Below, in pieces: positions 25,956 through 34,682 of a stretch of DNA of 56,495 nucleotides. Positions within the stretch are counted from its first letter, which is position 1; each line of letters begins with the position of its first letter. Location: assembly GCA_018812945.1 (NCBI GenBank), contig JAHJCM010000107.1:1-56495 (forward strand). The letters run 5' to 3'. The notes beneath the pieces are model-generated. The model was given only the letters and a program-made list of their open reading frames with translations. It ran no database searches and had not been told where the DNA came from. The DNA comes from Gammaproteobacteria bacterium. GTDB lineage: Bacteria > Pseudomonadota > Gammaproteobacteria > Burkholderiales > Burkholderiaceae_B. Both the position numbers and the translations under genes were made by a program.

Positions 25956-26794
25956 GCTTGTCCTGCACTTTCCCGAGTGGAGATGATTCGAAAAATCAGA
26001 CTACTCAGATGTTGGCCTGGAATCAACCTCCCCACTGTAACCAAACGATTGATTCCGGGAAGGGCGACAGCGGCCTTATTCTCGATTGCGTGGATTGCGC
26101 ATGTCGCCACAGGAATCACACTCATGGCTACACGCTCGGTCCAATAGCTTACAGAAGTCTTGTTCGAACTCGTCGGATTAAGGCCCATGCGCTCGAAGAT
26201 GGGCGTTTTCGTGATTCCAGGACACAAGCTGCCCACATGAATGCCATACGGTTTTAGTTCTTGGGCCAATGCATTGGAAAAGGCGAGCACGTAGTGTTTG
26301 CTTGCACTGTAGGCTGCAAGATTGGGTACGGGAGCAAATGCTGCAATCGACGCCACATTCAGTATGCGGCCTGGAATGCCCTTTTCGATCATGTGGTTTG
26401 CAATTTTAGAGGCCAGTGCCGTCAACACCTGAACATTCAGGTTCAACATGTTGTGTACTTTGACCGGGTTCAATTCAATTTGTGGACCGTACAGTGCGGT
26501 CCCTGCATTGTTGATTAACACCTCGACGGGAGTACCTTGTTCATTCAGGTGTTTCATCAATTGATCAATTGCCTGCGCATCAGTCAAGTCCATGGTCAAG
26601 GTGCTCAGCCGGTCAATGTTTTTCCCGGCATTAATTTGCAGTGTTTCGAGTTCGTCTTCCCTCAAACTAACCGCCAAAACCCTTGCCTCGAGGCGAAGCA
26701 ATTGCAAGGTGATCTCGCGACCAATGCCGCTGCCTGCGCCGGTGACCAAAACGGAACGGTTGCGCCAGAAGTTGGCTGAGGGGCGTTTGAACAT
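25883..26794 (-). CDS. Short-chain dehydrogenase/reductase
   Basis: A 303-residue classical-type SDR with the nucleotide motif VTGAGSGIGRE, NNAGTALYG and the catalytic Ser and YSASK. It lacks the usual C-terminal end and instead has about 60 extra residues of mixed character, part of which overlaps the AraC start. The ATG at 26794 places the Rossmann motif at residue 17, as usual; the open frame further upstream is discarded. Substrate unknown. Confidence 0.82.
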   Translation of the reverse strand: MFKRPSANFWRNRSVLVTGAGSGIGREITLQLLRLEARVLAVSLREDELETLQINAGKNIDRLSTLTMDLTDAQAIDQLMKHLNEQGTPVEVLINNAGTALYGPQIELNPVKVHNMLNLNVQVLTALASKIANHMIEKGIPGRILNVASIAAFAPVPNLAAYSASKHYVLAFSNALAQELKPYGIHVGSLCPGITKTPIFERMGLNPTSSNKTSVSYWTERVAMSVIPVATCAIHAIENKAAVALPGINRLVTVGRLIPGQHLSSLIFRIISTRESAGQACCNPLANTLWESGFLNHTFLQSM

Positions 26795-26979
26795 GATTGA
26801 TCCATTCAGTGGTGAAGTTGTGCACACTGTACTAACCGAGCAGGACACTGGTAAGCGCATTTTCGGCCATGCGCGCATCAAAATCGGTCAACTGAAAGAT
26901 TGCCGGGAATTTTTCAGTGTTTGTCATGGTTCTTCAATGTTGGGCTGAATAAGCTAGCCATTTTTGAAGGAGGACAGCC

Positions 26980-27609
26980 ATGCCAAAACCCTACGTAAAG
27001 TTGAACAAGGACGATGCAGCCGTATTGTTGGTGGATCACCAGACCGGTTTGTTGTCGCTGGTGCGGGACATTGACCCGGACAAATTCAAGAACAATGTGC
27101 TTGCACTGGCGGATTGCGCCAAGTACTTCAACTTGCCCACCATTTTGACCACCAGCTTCGAGCTTGGTCCCAACGGCCCGCTGGTTCCTGAGCTGAAAGC
27201 CATGTTCCCGGACTCTCCCTATATTGCGCGCCCCGGTCAAATCAATGCTTGGGACAATGAAGAGTTCGTTGCAGCCGTGAGATCAACCGGTAAAAAGCAG
27301 CTGATTGTGGCAGGTGTGGTGACCGAGGTGTGTGTCTCGTTTCCGGTGTTGTCGGCGCTCGAGGAGGGTTACGATGTGTTCATAATCGCTGATGCATCTG
27401 GCACATTCAACGAAATGACTCGGGATGCGGCATGGTCTCGAATGATTGCTGCCGGTGCGCAAATGATGACTTGGTTTGGTGCTGCCTGTGAACTGCATCG
27501 CGATTGGCGAAATGACGTGGAAGGTTTGGGCGCTTTATTCTCCAATCACATTCCCGACTATCGCAACCTGATTCATAGCCACCAAACGCTGACTCAAGGG
27601 CGTGACTGA
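26980..27609 (+). CDS. ycaC: YcaC-type isochorismatase-family cysteine hydrolase
   Basis: The 209-residue protein closely follows Escherichia coli YcaC in length and sequence as I remember it: LLVDHQTGLLSLVRDI near the start, YIARPGQINAWDNEEF in the middle, VVTEVCVSFP and GAACELHRDW later. The presumed catalytic triad is Asp19, Arg84 and Cys118. YcaC forms ring-shaped octamers; its substrate is unknown. A very strong ribosome site, AAGGAGG, precedes the ATG. It is transcribed away from the SDR/AraC pair. Confidence 0.9.
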   Translation: MPKPYVKLNKDDAAVLLVDHQTGLLSLVRDIDPDKFKNNVLALADCAKYFNLPTILTTSFELGPNGPLVPELKAMFPDSPYIARPGQINAWDNEEFVAAVRSTGKKQLIVAGVVTEVCVSFPVLSALEEGYDVFIIADASGTFNEMTRDAAWSRMIAAGAQMMTWFGAACELHRDWRNDVEGLGALFSNHIPDYRNLIHSHQTLTQGRD

Positions 27610-27766
27610 CGCGACCAAGATTACATTTTCAACGACTGCTGGTTTTATCAAACTTGCTGTCGTTGAATTGACCTGCCTTGGCAGCCAACTGTGGTTATTT
27701 GATTCGTTTGATTACCGTGCAGCATCCGTTTAAAGTCTTGCTAATGCGTGACTCGCTATTATTGCA

Positions 27767-28252
27767 ATGAGAGAGACTGGAACACTGAGGTTTTTTTGCG
27801 GAAAAATGGGTTCAGGAAAATCAACTTTAGCTAAAAAGTTGGCTGATCAACCTGATTCTTTTCTGCTTTCTGAAGATCAATTGCTGGCGGGTTTGTATCC
27901 AGATGCTATTCACTCACTCGAAGACTATATTCGCTTATCAAGGCGTCTGAAATCAGTCCTACGGTCTCAGGTGGTCAGCCTTTTAAAACTTGGTGTGAAT
28001 GTGGTGATGGACTTCCCCGGTAATACGCGCACTCAGCGACAGTGGTTTCGAGAAGTGATTGATGAGGCTGGCTGTCCACACGAACTGATTTTTCTCGACA
28101 GACCTGACCACGTTTGCATTGAACAGCTGTTAAAGCGGCGCGAACTTGAACCCGAGCGAGCGACATTTGACACTGAGGCAAACTTTCACGCGGTCACAAC
28201 CTATTTTCAGGTACCCGAGGAAAACGAGAGTTTTAAGGTGGTGAAGAAGTAG
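27767..28252 (+). CDS. P-loop kinase-like ATP-binding protein
   Basis: A 161-residue protein with Walker A GKMGSGKST at residues 12-20 and a hydrophobic strand plus Asp (VVMDFPGNT) that could be the Walker B equivalent. The layout of Walker A, a lid-like helical part and ERATFDTEANFHAV fits the AAA_33/zeta-toxin-like kinases of small molecules. No antitoxin gene is adjacent. The function cannot be specified further. It ends 31 bases before the convergent SDR stop. Confidence 0.7.
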   Translation: MRETGTLRFFCGKMGSGKSTLAKKLADQPDSFLLSEDQLLAGLYPDAIHSLEDYIRLSRRLKSVLRSQVVSLLKLGVNVVMDFPGNTRTQRQWFREVIDEAGCPHELIFLDRPDHVCIEQLLKRRELEPERATFDTEANFHAVTTYFQVPEENESFKVVKK

Positions 28253-28283
28253 CTCTCGTTTGCCCGAATACCCTAAATGGTGT

Positions 28284-29033
28284 TTACTGCGCGGTATATC
28301 CACCGTCGATCGCAACCGACTGGCCAGTGAGATAGGTTGATCCAAAAGCAGCAAGCCACACAATTGTCTTGGCGACTTCTTCTGCCGAGGCGGCTCGCTT
28401 TGCAGGCACACTAGAGAGAAAGCCGTTTTTAATGGCTTCGTCCCCACCCACAAAACGGTTCAACATGTCCGTATCGACTGGACCCGGTGCAACCGCGTTG
28501 ACCCGGATACCCAGTGGCGCAACCTCAAGCGCTGCGGACTTTGTCAGGCCCTCTACTGCATGCTTGCTCGCCGCATACACCGCAGCGCCAGGAGCACCCA
28601 CTTGCCCCACTATCGATGACAAATTGACGATTGAACCCTGGCCTTGCCGCTGCATCGCATTTAACTCGTGTTTGAGCAACAGCAGCGTACCCAGAACATT
28701 GGTGTCGAAGGTATGTCGGTAATTCGATTCAGTTTGCGAGGTGATTGCGCCCAGAGTGCCCTCAACCCCTGCATTGTTAATCGCAATGTCCAGTTGTCCA
28801 AATTGCGCCAATACAGTTTGAATCAGCGACTCCACCTCGGATTCAATTGAAACGTCTGCCTTCACAAACAGAACTTGCCCACCCAGTGCGGCAAGTTCAG
28901 ATGCCAGTGCCTGGCCTGCATCCGCGCGTCGCCCACTGATCACCACATTAAAGCCCTGTTTGGCGAATTCAAAAGAAGTTGCTCTGCCAATTCCTGCCAA
29001 GGCGCCTGTAATTAAAACTGTTTTGGTCGTCAT
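28284..29033 (-). CDS. Short-chain dehydrogenase/reductase next to a LysR regulator
   Basis: From ATG 29033 (upstream GGGAG) the product is 249 residues, a typical classical SDR: VLITGALAGIGRAT, NNAGVEG, Ser in SSIVGQ, and YAASK. The C-terminus ends VAIDGGYTAQ as in the FabG-like group. It is divergent from a LysR gene, and a palindrome in the 116-base gap is likely the regulator's binding site. The frame continues upstream to 29168 but overlaps the LysR start. Confidence 0.9.
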   Translation of the reverse strand: MTTKTVLITGALAGIGRATSFEFAKQGFNVVISGRRADAGQALASELAALGGQVLFVKADVSIESEVESLIQTVLAQFGQLDIAINNAGVEGTLGAITSQTESNYRHTFDTNVLGTLLLLKHELNAMQRQGQGSIVNLSSIVGQVGAPGAAVYAASKHAVEGLTKSAALEVAPLGIRVNAVAPGPVDTDMLNRFVGGDEAIKNGFLSSVPAKRAASAEEVAKTIVWLAAFGSTYLTGQSVAIDGGYTAQ

Positions 29034-29124
29034 GTTGATCTCCCGGTTAATCATTGAATGGAACGTGTGAGTAATTTGATTGATTCCAGTGGAGTCTTCT
29101 AGTACCTTAAATAAGCTAAAACAA

Positions 29125-29139
29125 ATTCCATTTTGGAAT
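29125..29139. promoter_or_regulatory. Palindrome between SDR and LysR genes
   Basis: ATTCCATTTTGGAAT is a perfect inverted repeat of 6 bases with a 3-base centre, 10 bases before the LysR start. The same design (TTCCA-N3-TGGAA) stands before the other LysR gene at 31933-31947. Confidence 0.65.
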
Positions 29140-29149
29140 AAATAAATCG

Positions 29150-30067
29150 ATGGATAAACTTGCTTCAATCCTGTTGTTTGTGCGCGTTGCAGAAACGGGT
29201 AGCTTTTCAGCGGTCGCGTCTGAAATGGGTACTACTCAAAGTTCAGTCAGCAAAAAGATTGCTGCACTTGAAAGCAGCCTGGGCTTCAAATTGTTCAGTC
29301 GAACAACTCGGGCAATTTCACTGACTGGGGAGGGGGCAAATTATCTTGAACAGGTTCGACAGCCTTTGATTGATCTTGAATCTGCAGAAGTCTCACTTCG
29401 GCAGGGGCAGTCAAAAGTCAGCGGCGCATTGCGAATTGCGGCCTCTGTGGGTTTTGGGCGTTTGTGTTTGATGCCTTTGCTCAAGGGTTTCATGGACGAA
29501 CATCCACAGCTCAAAATTGATCTTCGCTTACATGATGAATTTGTTGATCTGGTAGAGCAGGGCATCGACGCTGCAATTCGTATCGGTCATCTGGATGACA
29601 GCGGGCTCATTGCAAAACGAATCGGGTATTCAACCAGACGCTTATTGGTGCACCCTGAGTACCTTCGTCAATACGCACTGCATGCAAAGTTACCCGAGCA
29701 TCCTGATGACCTGGTTCACATGAATTGTATTGTCTACACCGGATCTTCATTCAAGCAGTCTTGGCGGTTTTCAGGTGCACAAGGGAGGCAAGGTGGTAGC
29801 CCTCAGCCACTCACTGTTCGTGTTGAAGGCAATATTCAAACCAACAGCAGTGAGGTGATCAGGCAGGCTGTGTTACTGGGTATGGGAGTGGCCTATTGCC
29901 CTGACTGGCTGTTGGCTGATGAAATCAAAGCGGGTCAGGTTTGCGAAATTCTTCCGGGTTGGAGCGAGCCTCCCTCGCCGATTTGGTTTGTGTATCCACC
30001 GCAGAGGAAGGATTCCCTCAAAGTTAGGGCATTGGGTGATTTCCTGGCATCTCATTTGAAGGTTTAA
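29150..30067 (+). CDS. LysR-family regulator (CrgA-like)
   Basis: A 305-residue LysR protein with an N-terminal winged helix-turn-helix (residues 1-60: FSAVASEMGTTQSSVSKKIA, then LGFKLFSRTTR) and a periplasmic-binding-protein-like effector domain. The DGLVxx-style middle (LVEQGIDAAIRIGHLDDSG) is typical of the CrgA/DsdC-like subgroup that usually represses neighbouring oxidoreductases. Divergent from the SDR 28284-29033. The last 44 bases overlap the convergent carboxymuconolactone-decarboxylase-like gene. Confidence 0.88.
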   Translation: MDKLASILLFVRVAETGSFSAVASEMGTTQSSVSKKIAALESSLGFKLFSRTTRAISLTGEGANYLEQVRQPLIDLESAEVSLRQGQSKVSGALRIAASVGFGRLCLMPLLKGFMDEHPQLKIDLRLHDEFVDLVEQGIDAAIRIGHLDDSGLIAKRIGYSTRRLLVHPEYLRQYALHAKLPEHPDDLVHMNCIVYTGSSFKQSWRFSGAQGRQGGSPQPLTVRVEGNIQTNSSEVIRQAVLLGMGVAYCPDWLLADEIKAGQVCEILPGWSEPPSPIWFVYPPQRKDSLKVRALGDFLASHLKV

Positions 30068-30626
30068 GCTTTTGTTGAATCAAAGGTTTATTCCAAATCA
30101 GTTTTTCAACTGCTTTGTCCAGTGGAGTTCCTGCAATTGAGTTGGTGTAATTGCTCATCGTTTTGATGGCTATTCCCAAAATTACTTCAAGCGCATTTTG
30201 TTCGGTGTAGCCCACGTCGAAGAAGGCGGCCAAGTCTGCCTCCACTATTTTGCCTTTGGTGCGTATCAAGGTCTGCGTAAAGCGTCTTAGTTGTTCATGT
30301 TTATCATTGGATAGTTGAGCACCTGCGCGCAATGCGTTAATGTCGCTCGGATTCATCCCTGATTGCCGACTCAGTAGTGTGTGCCATGGAACGCAGTAGT
30401 TGCATTCATTCTCAAAGTTTGCGGTTTGATACACGATTTGTTGTTCCACCTCGCTCAGCGTTGTTGTCTTGAAAATATTCCATGTGGTCGAGTAAGCCTC
30501 CAGTAGTGCAGGGGCACCCGCCATGGTTCTCTCCAAATTCGGAATCATCTTGAATTCAGCTTTTGTTCTCTTAAGAATTTCTCGAGAATCATCTGGCCCA
30601 TTTGTTTCATCAAACATCTTGAACAT
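30024..30626 (-). CDS. Carboxymuconolactone-decarboxylase/AhpD-like protein
   Basis: A 200-residue helical protein with the peroxidatic-type motif CNYCVPWH (Cys75, Cys78, His82 from the chosen start), as in AhpD-like proteins. It begins at ATG 30626, with a GTG at 30641 as alternative. It is divergent from a HxlR regulator across a gap with a perfect palindrome (30698-30715). Such pairs commonly respond to electrophiles or oxidants; the specific signal is unknown. Confidence 0.82.
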   Translation of the reverse strand: MFKMFDETNGPDDSREILKRTKAEFKMIPNLERTMAGAPALLEAYSTTWNIFKTTTLSEVEQQIVYQTANFENECNYCVPWHTLLSRQSGMNPSDINALRAGAQLSNDKHEQLRRFTQTLIRTKGKIVEADLAAFFDVGYTEQNALEVILGIAIKTMSNYTNSIAGTPLDKAVEKLIWNKPLIQQKLKPSNEMPGNHPMP

Positions 30627-30697
30627 TGCGGTATCGTCCACTTAAAAATTGATTGAGGTCTGCGGCATAATCAAAGAGTCTGTAAATAATTTCAAGT

Positions 30698-30715
30698 ACT
30701 TACCTCAAGGTAAGT
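30698..30715. promoter_or_regulatory. Perfect palindrome in the HxlR intergenic region
   Basis: ACTTACCTCAAGGTAAGT has two 7-base arms and a 4-base centre. It lies 33 bases before the HxlR start and 72 before the AhpD-like start, where an operator for an HxlR regulator is expected. Confidence 0.7.
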
Positions 30716-30748
30716 GGGTTTGTGTCTGGGTGAAAAAAGGTTAGTACC

Positions 30749-31075
30749 ATGATTGATGAGACCTCAGCATTTCGCGAAATGTTGCTCGATTGTTTGGCGT
30801 GCAAGTGGTCGTTACATCTGTTAGAGAAAATTGGTAAAGGCGTGAACAGACCTGGTCAACTAATGCGCAACATCGACGGGCTGAGTACCAAGGTTATGAA
30901 TCAAAGTCTTCAGCGACTTGTCGATTATCATCTTTTGAACAAGCAGGTTTTCAACGAAAAGCCGCCTCGTGTGGAGTATGAGTTGACGCACTTTGGTCAA
31001 GAGGTTCTGGATGCCTTGCTGACTCTCAGAGCTTTGCAAGCGAGGTACTCAGCATTGCTTTTGCCAAGTCAATAA
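30749..31075 (+). CDS. HxlR-family regulator
   Basis: A 108-residue winged-helix regulator. It has the HxlR pattern LDCLACKWSLHLLEKIGKG, the recognition region GLSTKVMNQSLQRLVDYHLL, and the wing segment PRVEYELTHFGQEVLDAL. HxlR proteins sense electrophiles or oxidants, often through an N-terminal cysteine; Cys14 or Cys17 (DCLAC) could serve. It is divergent from the AhpD-like gene, its likely target. The 3' end overlaps the convergent LysR gene by 50 bases. Confidence 0.85.
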   Translation: MIDETSAFREMLLDCLACKWSLHLLEKIGKGVNRPGQLMRNIDGLSTKVMNQSLQRLVDYHLLNKQVFNEKPPRVEYELTHFGQEVLDALLTLRALQARYSALLLPSQ

Positions 31076-31925
31076 AGGCACGTGTTTTCGCGGTCGAGGT
31101 TCGGCCCTCACGATGCACGATTTGCACCGGCAAAGGATCGGGTTCAAATTTGCTCAAACAAACTTTCAGTTTTCCTTGTTCAACTTCATTGGCCACCTGG
31201 TAAGAGAGAACACGGGTCAACCCGAAGCCAAGAACGGCCGCTTCAATCGCAGCGTCGTTGGTGGTGGTCATGAGTGAAGGTTCTAGCCTCACCGAGGTTG
31301 GCTGGTCCGTTTTTCCGAATCGCCACTCTTGTATTGGATTCATATGCACAGCTGCAATCAATTGGTGGTGCTGCAAATCCTTAGGATGCTTTGGAGTTCC
31401 TTGGCGCCTCAAGTAATCGGGCGAGCCCACCAAGACCCGTTTTACATGCCCAAGCGGTATTGCATTCAAACCTGAATCTGGCAAGTGACCAATCCGCACA
31501 GCCAGGTCAATACCTTCTTCCGCCAAATTCACAATACGATCCTGAAAAAGCAGTGTCGCTTTCATTTGTGGATATTGATTCAGGTATGCCACCATCACGG
31601 GGGTGACAAACAAACGTCCGAACAGCGCTGGTGCGGTTACACTCAATGTGCCGATTGGCTTGGCATGCAGGCCAATTACTGAAGCATCCGCCTCCTTGAG
31701 TTCCTCCACAATGCGACGTGCATCCACCAGGTAGCGCTGACCTGCATCAGTCAGGCTCACTTGCCGTGTAGTGCGGTTCAGCAGGCGAACACCCAGCGAA
31801 GCCTCCAGTTCGGAAATCGCCTTGGTGGCCACCGGTGCCGACAGCCTGCATTTTCTTGCACCCGCTGCAAAACCTTCGGTTTCGGCCACCGCAATAAATA
31901 TTTCAAGGGTTCTGAACTTGTCCAT
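31026..31925 (-). CDS. LysR-family regulator (CrgA-like)
   Basis: A 299-residue regulator with winged helix RLSAPVATKAISELEASLGV and RLLNRTTRQVSLTD, then the effector domain with LAEEGIDLAVRIGHLPDSG. It is similar in type to the other LysR in this window (29150-30067). Divergent from the broken AhpD-like gene; the palindrome TTTCCATATTGGAAA lies 8 bases before its start, the same design as in the other LysR gene. Confidence 0.88.
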   Translation of the reverse strand: MDKFRTLEIFIAVAETEGFAAGARKCRLSAPVATKAISELEASLGVRLLNRTTRQVSLTDAGQRYLVDARRIVEELKEADASVIGLHAKPIGTLSVTAPALFGRLFVTPVMVAYLNQYPQMKATLLFQDRIVNLAEEGIDLAVRIGHLPDSGLNAIPLGHVKRVLVGSPDYLRRQGTPKHPKDLQHHQLIAAVHMNPIQEWRFGKTDQPTSVRLEPSLMTTTNDAAIEAAVLGFGLTRVLSYQVANEVEQGKLKVCLSKFEPDPLPVQIVHREGRTSTAKTRAFIDLAKAMLSTSLAKL

Positions 31926-31932
31926 TTAATTA

Positions 31933-31947
31933 TTTCCATATTGGAAA
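31933..31947. promoter_or_regulatory. Palindrome at the second LysR promoter
   Basis: TTTCCATATTGGAAA: 6-base arms with a 3-base centre. The core TTCCA-N3-TGGAA is shared with 29125-29139. Confidence 0.65.
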
Positions 31948-32046
31948 TTAAGTAGTTCTATTTTGACTTATTCAAATAGAAATAGAAATAGATGACACTT
32001 GTTTCACCCACTCATTGCGGGTTTGTTCATTCTTAAGGAGATCATC

Positions 32047-32592
32047 ATGAGCCGAATCAATGTCATTGAAAAACACACCGCCAGTCCTGAACAACTAGAA
32101 CTGCTTAACGCCATTGAAGGTCAGCTGGGCATGGTGCCCAACTTTTTGAAGGTGTTTGCAAACTCACCAGTGGCTTTGCGCGCTTTTCTCGGTCTACATG
32201 GCGTATCGAATGCTGGCCAACTCGATCCACTCAACCGTGGTCGAATTGCACTGGCCTAGGCTCAGCAAAACAGTTGTGAATATTGCGTGTCGGCTCACAC
32301 TGCGATTGGAAGAAAAACAGGTTTGAGTGGACAGGAAATTCAGAATGCGCGTGCGGGTACCAGTGAAGACATCAAAGCAGCCGCAATTGTGAAGTTTGCA
32401 AATGCCTTGATGGAAAAGCGCGGCGAGGTCAGTACCTCTGAAATTCTCACTGTGCGCAACGCAGGTGTTAGCGATGCAGAATTGGTTGAAATCATCACCC
32501 ACGTGGGCATGAACTTTCTGACCAACGTGCTGGGTAAAGCCAGCCAGGTTGAAATTGATTTCCCGAAAGTTGATTTGAAACTGGCTGCGTAA
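32047..32592 (+). pseudogene. AhpD-like/carboxymuconolactone decarboxylase gene with in-frame amber stop
   Basis: Read through the stop, the gene encodes a 181-residue helical protein. The first 70 codons (MSRINVIEKHTASPEQLELL onward) end at TAG 32257-32259, right before AQQNSCEYCVSAH, which carries the CxxC-x3-H motif of the family. The frame is unchanged after the TAG, so a single substitution explains it; a TTG or CAG codon is the likely ancestor. The downstream part could start only at a GTG (32287) inside the motif, so it would be non-functional. The strong AAGGAG site is intact, so the decay appears recent, or the stop is suppressed. It is next to an active-looking LysR. Confidence 0.8.
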
Positions 32593-32602
32593 GGAGAAAG
32601 AC

Positions 32603-33187
32603 ATGGGAGTCGCATTTGCAGAAATTGCATTCACGCCAGGCGTGCGCGAGCTACAAACCCAGGCAGGTAGTCGGGAAAGGTACGCGGCCATGGATGAATC
32701 CGCCAATCGACGTGACAAACTGACTGAGAGAGAGACCACATTCATTGAATCACGTGATCATTTCTTTCAGGCCAGTGTGAGTGAAACCGGTTGGCCTTAC
32801 GTGCAGCACCGAGGTGGTCCAGCGGGTTTCCTGAAAGTTCTTGATGAACGTACCTTGGGCTTCGCGGACTATCGCGGCAATGTGCAATACGTCAGTGTGG
32901 GAAACCTCTTACACGACGATCGCGTTGCGCTTATCCTGATGGATTACGCCAATCAGCGGCGGCTGAAGTTACTTGGTCGTGTTCGCTTTATTGATCGCGA
33001 CACTGAGCCTGATTTGGTCGAGCGGCTAATTACACCCGGCTACAAAGCGATTGTAGAGAGAGGTTTCATCATTTCTGTGGAGGCCTTTGACTGGAACTGC
33101 CCGCAGCACATCACGCCGCGGTTTACGCTTGCGGAAATCGATGAGATGACCGCGCCACTCAGGGCGCAATTACGGAGAGATGAATGA
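32603..33187 (+). CDS. Pyridoxamine 5'-phosphate oxidase family flavoprotein
   Basis: A 194-residue split-barrel flavin-binding protein. Typical features are [52 protein letters not shown] and [20 protein letters not shown]. The signature belongs to a general group, including pyridoxamine oxidase relatives and uncharacterised stress proteins. AAGGAGA precedes the ATG. Last bases overlap the next start (ATGA), so the pair is translationally coupled. Confidence 0.85.
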   Translation: MGVAFAEIAFTPGVRELQTQAGSRERYAAMDESANRRDKLTERETTFIESRDHFFQASVSETGWPYVQHRGGPAGFLKVLDERTLGFADYRGNVQYVSVGNLLHDDRVALILMDYANQRRLKLLGRVRFIDRDTEPDLVERLITPGYKAIVERGFIISVEAFDWNCPQHITPRFTLAEIDEMTAPLRAQLRRDE

Positions 33188-33657
33188 GCACTAACACCAA
33201 ACCGCCACTGCCACCCTTTAATCGGGAATCTGCAATTCAGAAAGTCAGGGCAGCCGAAAACGCCTGGAATTCCAGAAATCCTGAGGCGGTCTCTATGGCT
33301 TACACAGAAGATTCCAAATGGCGAAACCGCAGTGAGATATTTCAGGGTAGGGCAGCGATCGTCGATTTTCTAACCAGAAAATGGGCAGTAGAAAACGGGT
33401 ACCGTTTGATCAAGGAATTGTGGGCATTTTCAGATGATCGAATTGCGGTTCGATTCGCTTATGAATGGCACGACATCGAAGGCCAGTGGTTTCGCAGCTA
33501 TGGCAACGAGAACTGGGAATTTGATGCGAACGGATTTATGAAGGTTCGTCATGCCAGCATCAACGATATTCCAATCAAGGAATCAGAGCGTTTGTTTCAT
33601 TGGCCGCACGGCCCCAGACCTGATGACCATTTGAGCCTCAGTGATTTAGGACTTTGA
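33184..33657 (+). CDS. NTF2-like/DUF1348 protein
   Basis: The 157-residue protein is a cone-shaped NTF2-like fold of the DUF1348 type: [45 protein letters not shown] is its diagnostic region; I give only parts: [13 protein letters not shown] and [20 protein letters not shown]. Function unknown, often beside oxidoreductases. It starts inside the stop of the flavoprotein gene. Its end overlaps the convergent quinone-reductase-like gene by 20 bases. Confidence 0.83.
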   Translation: MSTNTKPPLPPFNRESAIQKVRAAENAWNSRNPEAVSMAYTEDSKWRNRSEIFQGRAAIVDFLTRKWAVENGYRLIKELWAFSDDRIAVRFAYEWHDIEGQWFRSYGNENWEFDANGFMKVRHASINDIPIKESERLFHWPHGPRPDDHLSLSDLGL

Positions 33658-34225
33658 ATCCAGATTCGTAAGCATTCGCCAGCCACTTCTCTCGAGTGCT
33701 CGCTTTCGAGTTTTTTACGGGACCATAGCTGGTCACAGTCACAGGCTTAATGCCACAAAACTCAAGAATGGTCCGTTTCATTTGGTTGTGACCGGGCATG
33801 CGATACACCAGCCGGTAGTACCAGGGGGGTGTGTCCATGGTCGCGATCAGGTGTGCAGTTCGTTGCTTTAACAGGCCATCGACCATCAATGCATCTTTCT
33901 TAAACTTGAATGCGAATCCGGGCAGGAATATTCGATCAAAGAAGCCTTTCAGAATAGCGGGAATCGAACCCCACCAAATTGGATAAACAAACACAAGGTG
34001 CTCGGCCCAAGCAATCGATTCTTGTGCGGCAACAAGGTCTGGTTCAAGCGGCTGAATGGTGTTGTAACCATCGCGCAGTATTGGATCGAAATCCAGTTGT
34101 CCAAGGCGGAGTAAGCGAACATCTTGACCAGCAGCCCGCGCTCCTTTCGAATAGGCATTGGCGATTGCGCCGCATAAGCTGGCTTCTGACGGATGTCCGA
34201 GAATTACGAGAACGCGTTTTCGCAT
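33638..34225 (-). CDS. NAD(P)H-dependent flavin oxidoreductase (NQO1/KefF-like)
   Basis: A 195-residue flavodoxin-like oxidoreductase with the phosphate-binding opening [18 protein letters not shown], the flavin segment [21 protein letters not shown] and [11 protein letters not shown]. It reduces quinones or nitro compounds by two electrons. It is downstream of the MerR regulator in the same direction with a 33-base gap, suggesting control by it. Confidence 0.88.
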   Translation of the reverse strand: MRKRVLVILGHPSEASLCGAIANAYSKGARAAGQDVRLLRLGQLDFDPILRDGYNTIQPLEPDLVAAQESIAWAEHLVFVYPIWWGSIPAILKGFFDRIFLPGFAFKFKKDALMVDGLLKQRTAHLIATMDTPPWYYRLVYRMPGHNQMKRTILEFCGIKPVTVTSYGPVKNSKASTREKWLANAYESGFKVLNH

Positions 34226-34258
34226 GACAAGCTTCCTGTTTGTTGAATAACAAAAAGT

Positions 34259-34660
34259 CTAAAGCTTGCCCTTAGGGGAAGAGTCAACCGGAATTTCGCA
34301 GTTCATTAATTCTGGTGAGTGAAGCAGTTCATTCTGAAATTCATTCAACAGCTTGAGTTGGGCGTTAGCTTTGTCGATTTGCGATTGAATGGTTAATCGC
34401 TTCAACTCAATTTGCTGAAGCATCAGAGTCATGCTTGAATCAGAATCGCTGGTGTTGCTTGCCAGAGCCTCTAAGAGTTCCTTGAGTTTGAAGCCCAAAG
34501 CTTGTGCGCATCGAATGGTTTGAATTTGCTGAACTATCACATCGTCATAAATACGATAGCTGCCTTTGCGAGTTGGCTTTTGTATCAAGCCCATTTGCTC
34601 GTACAGGTAAATGGCCTTGCGCGACGCGCCAGACCTTTTTGAAAGTTCGCCGATGTACAT
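34259..34660 (-). CDS. MerR-family regulator
   Basis: A 133-residue MerR protein: MYIGELSKRSGASRKAIYLYEQMGLI is the winged helix, then KGSYRIYDDVIVQQIQTIRCAQALGFKLKELLEAL and a long dimerisation coil with ELKRLTIQSQIDKANAQLKLLNE. It has only one late Cys (NCEIP), so metal sensing by several cysteines is unlikely. It lies between the HxlR gene and the flavin oxidoreductase, all on one strand. Confidence 0.88.
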   Translation of the reverse strand: MYIGELSKRSGASRKAIYLYEQMGLIQKPTRKGSYRIYDDVIVQQIQTIRCAQALGFKLKELLEALASNTSDSDSSMTLMLQQIELKRLTIQSQIDKANAQLKLLNEFQNELLHSPELMNCEIPVDSSPKGKL

Positions 34661-34682
34661 GGATTAAGCGGATTGCCTCGTT

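Noticed and set aside
32257-32259. TAG as pyrrolysine or other recoding
   Set aside because: No known recoding element follows and such organisms do not use pyrrolysine; a nonsense mutation is simpler.
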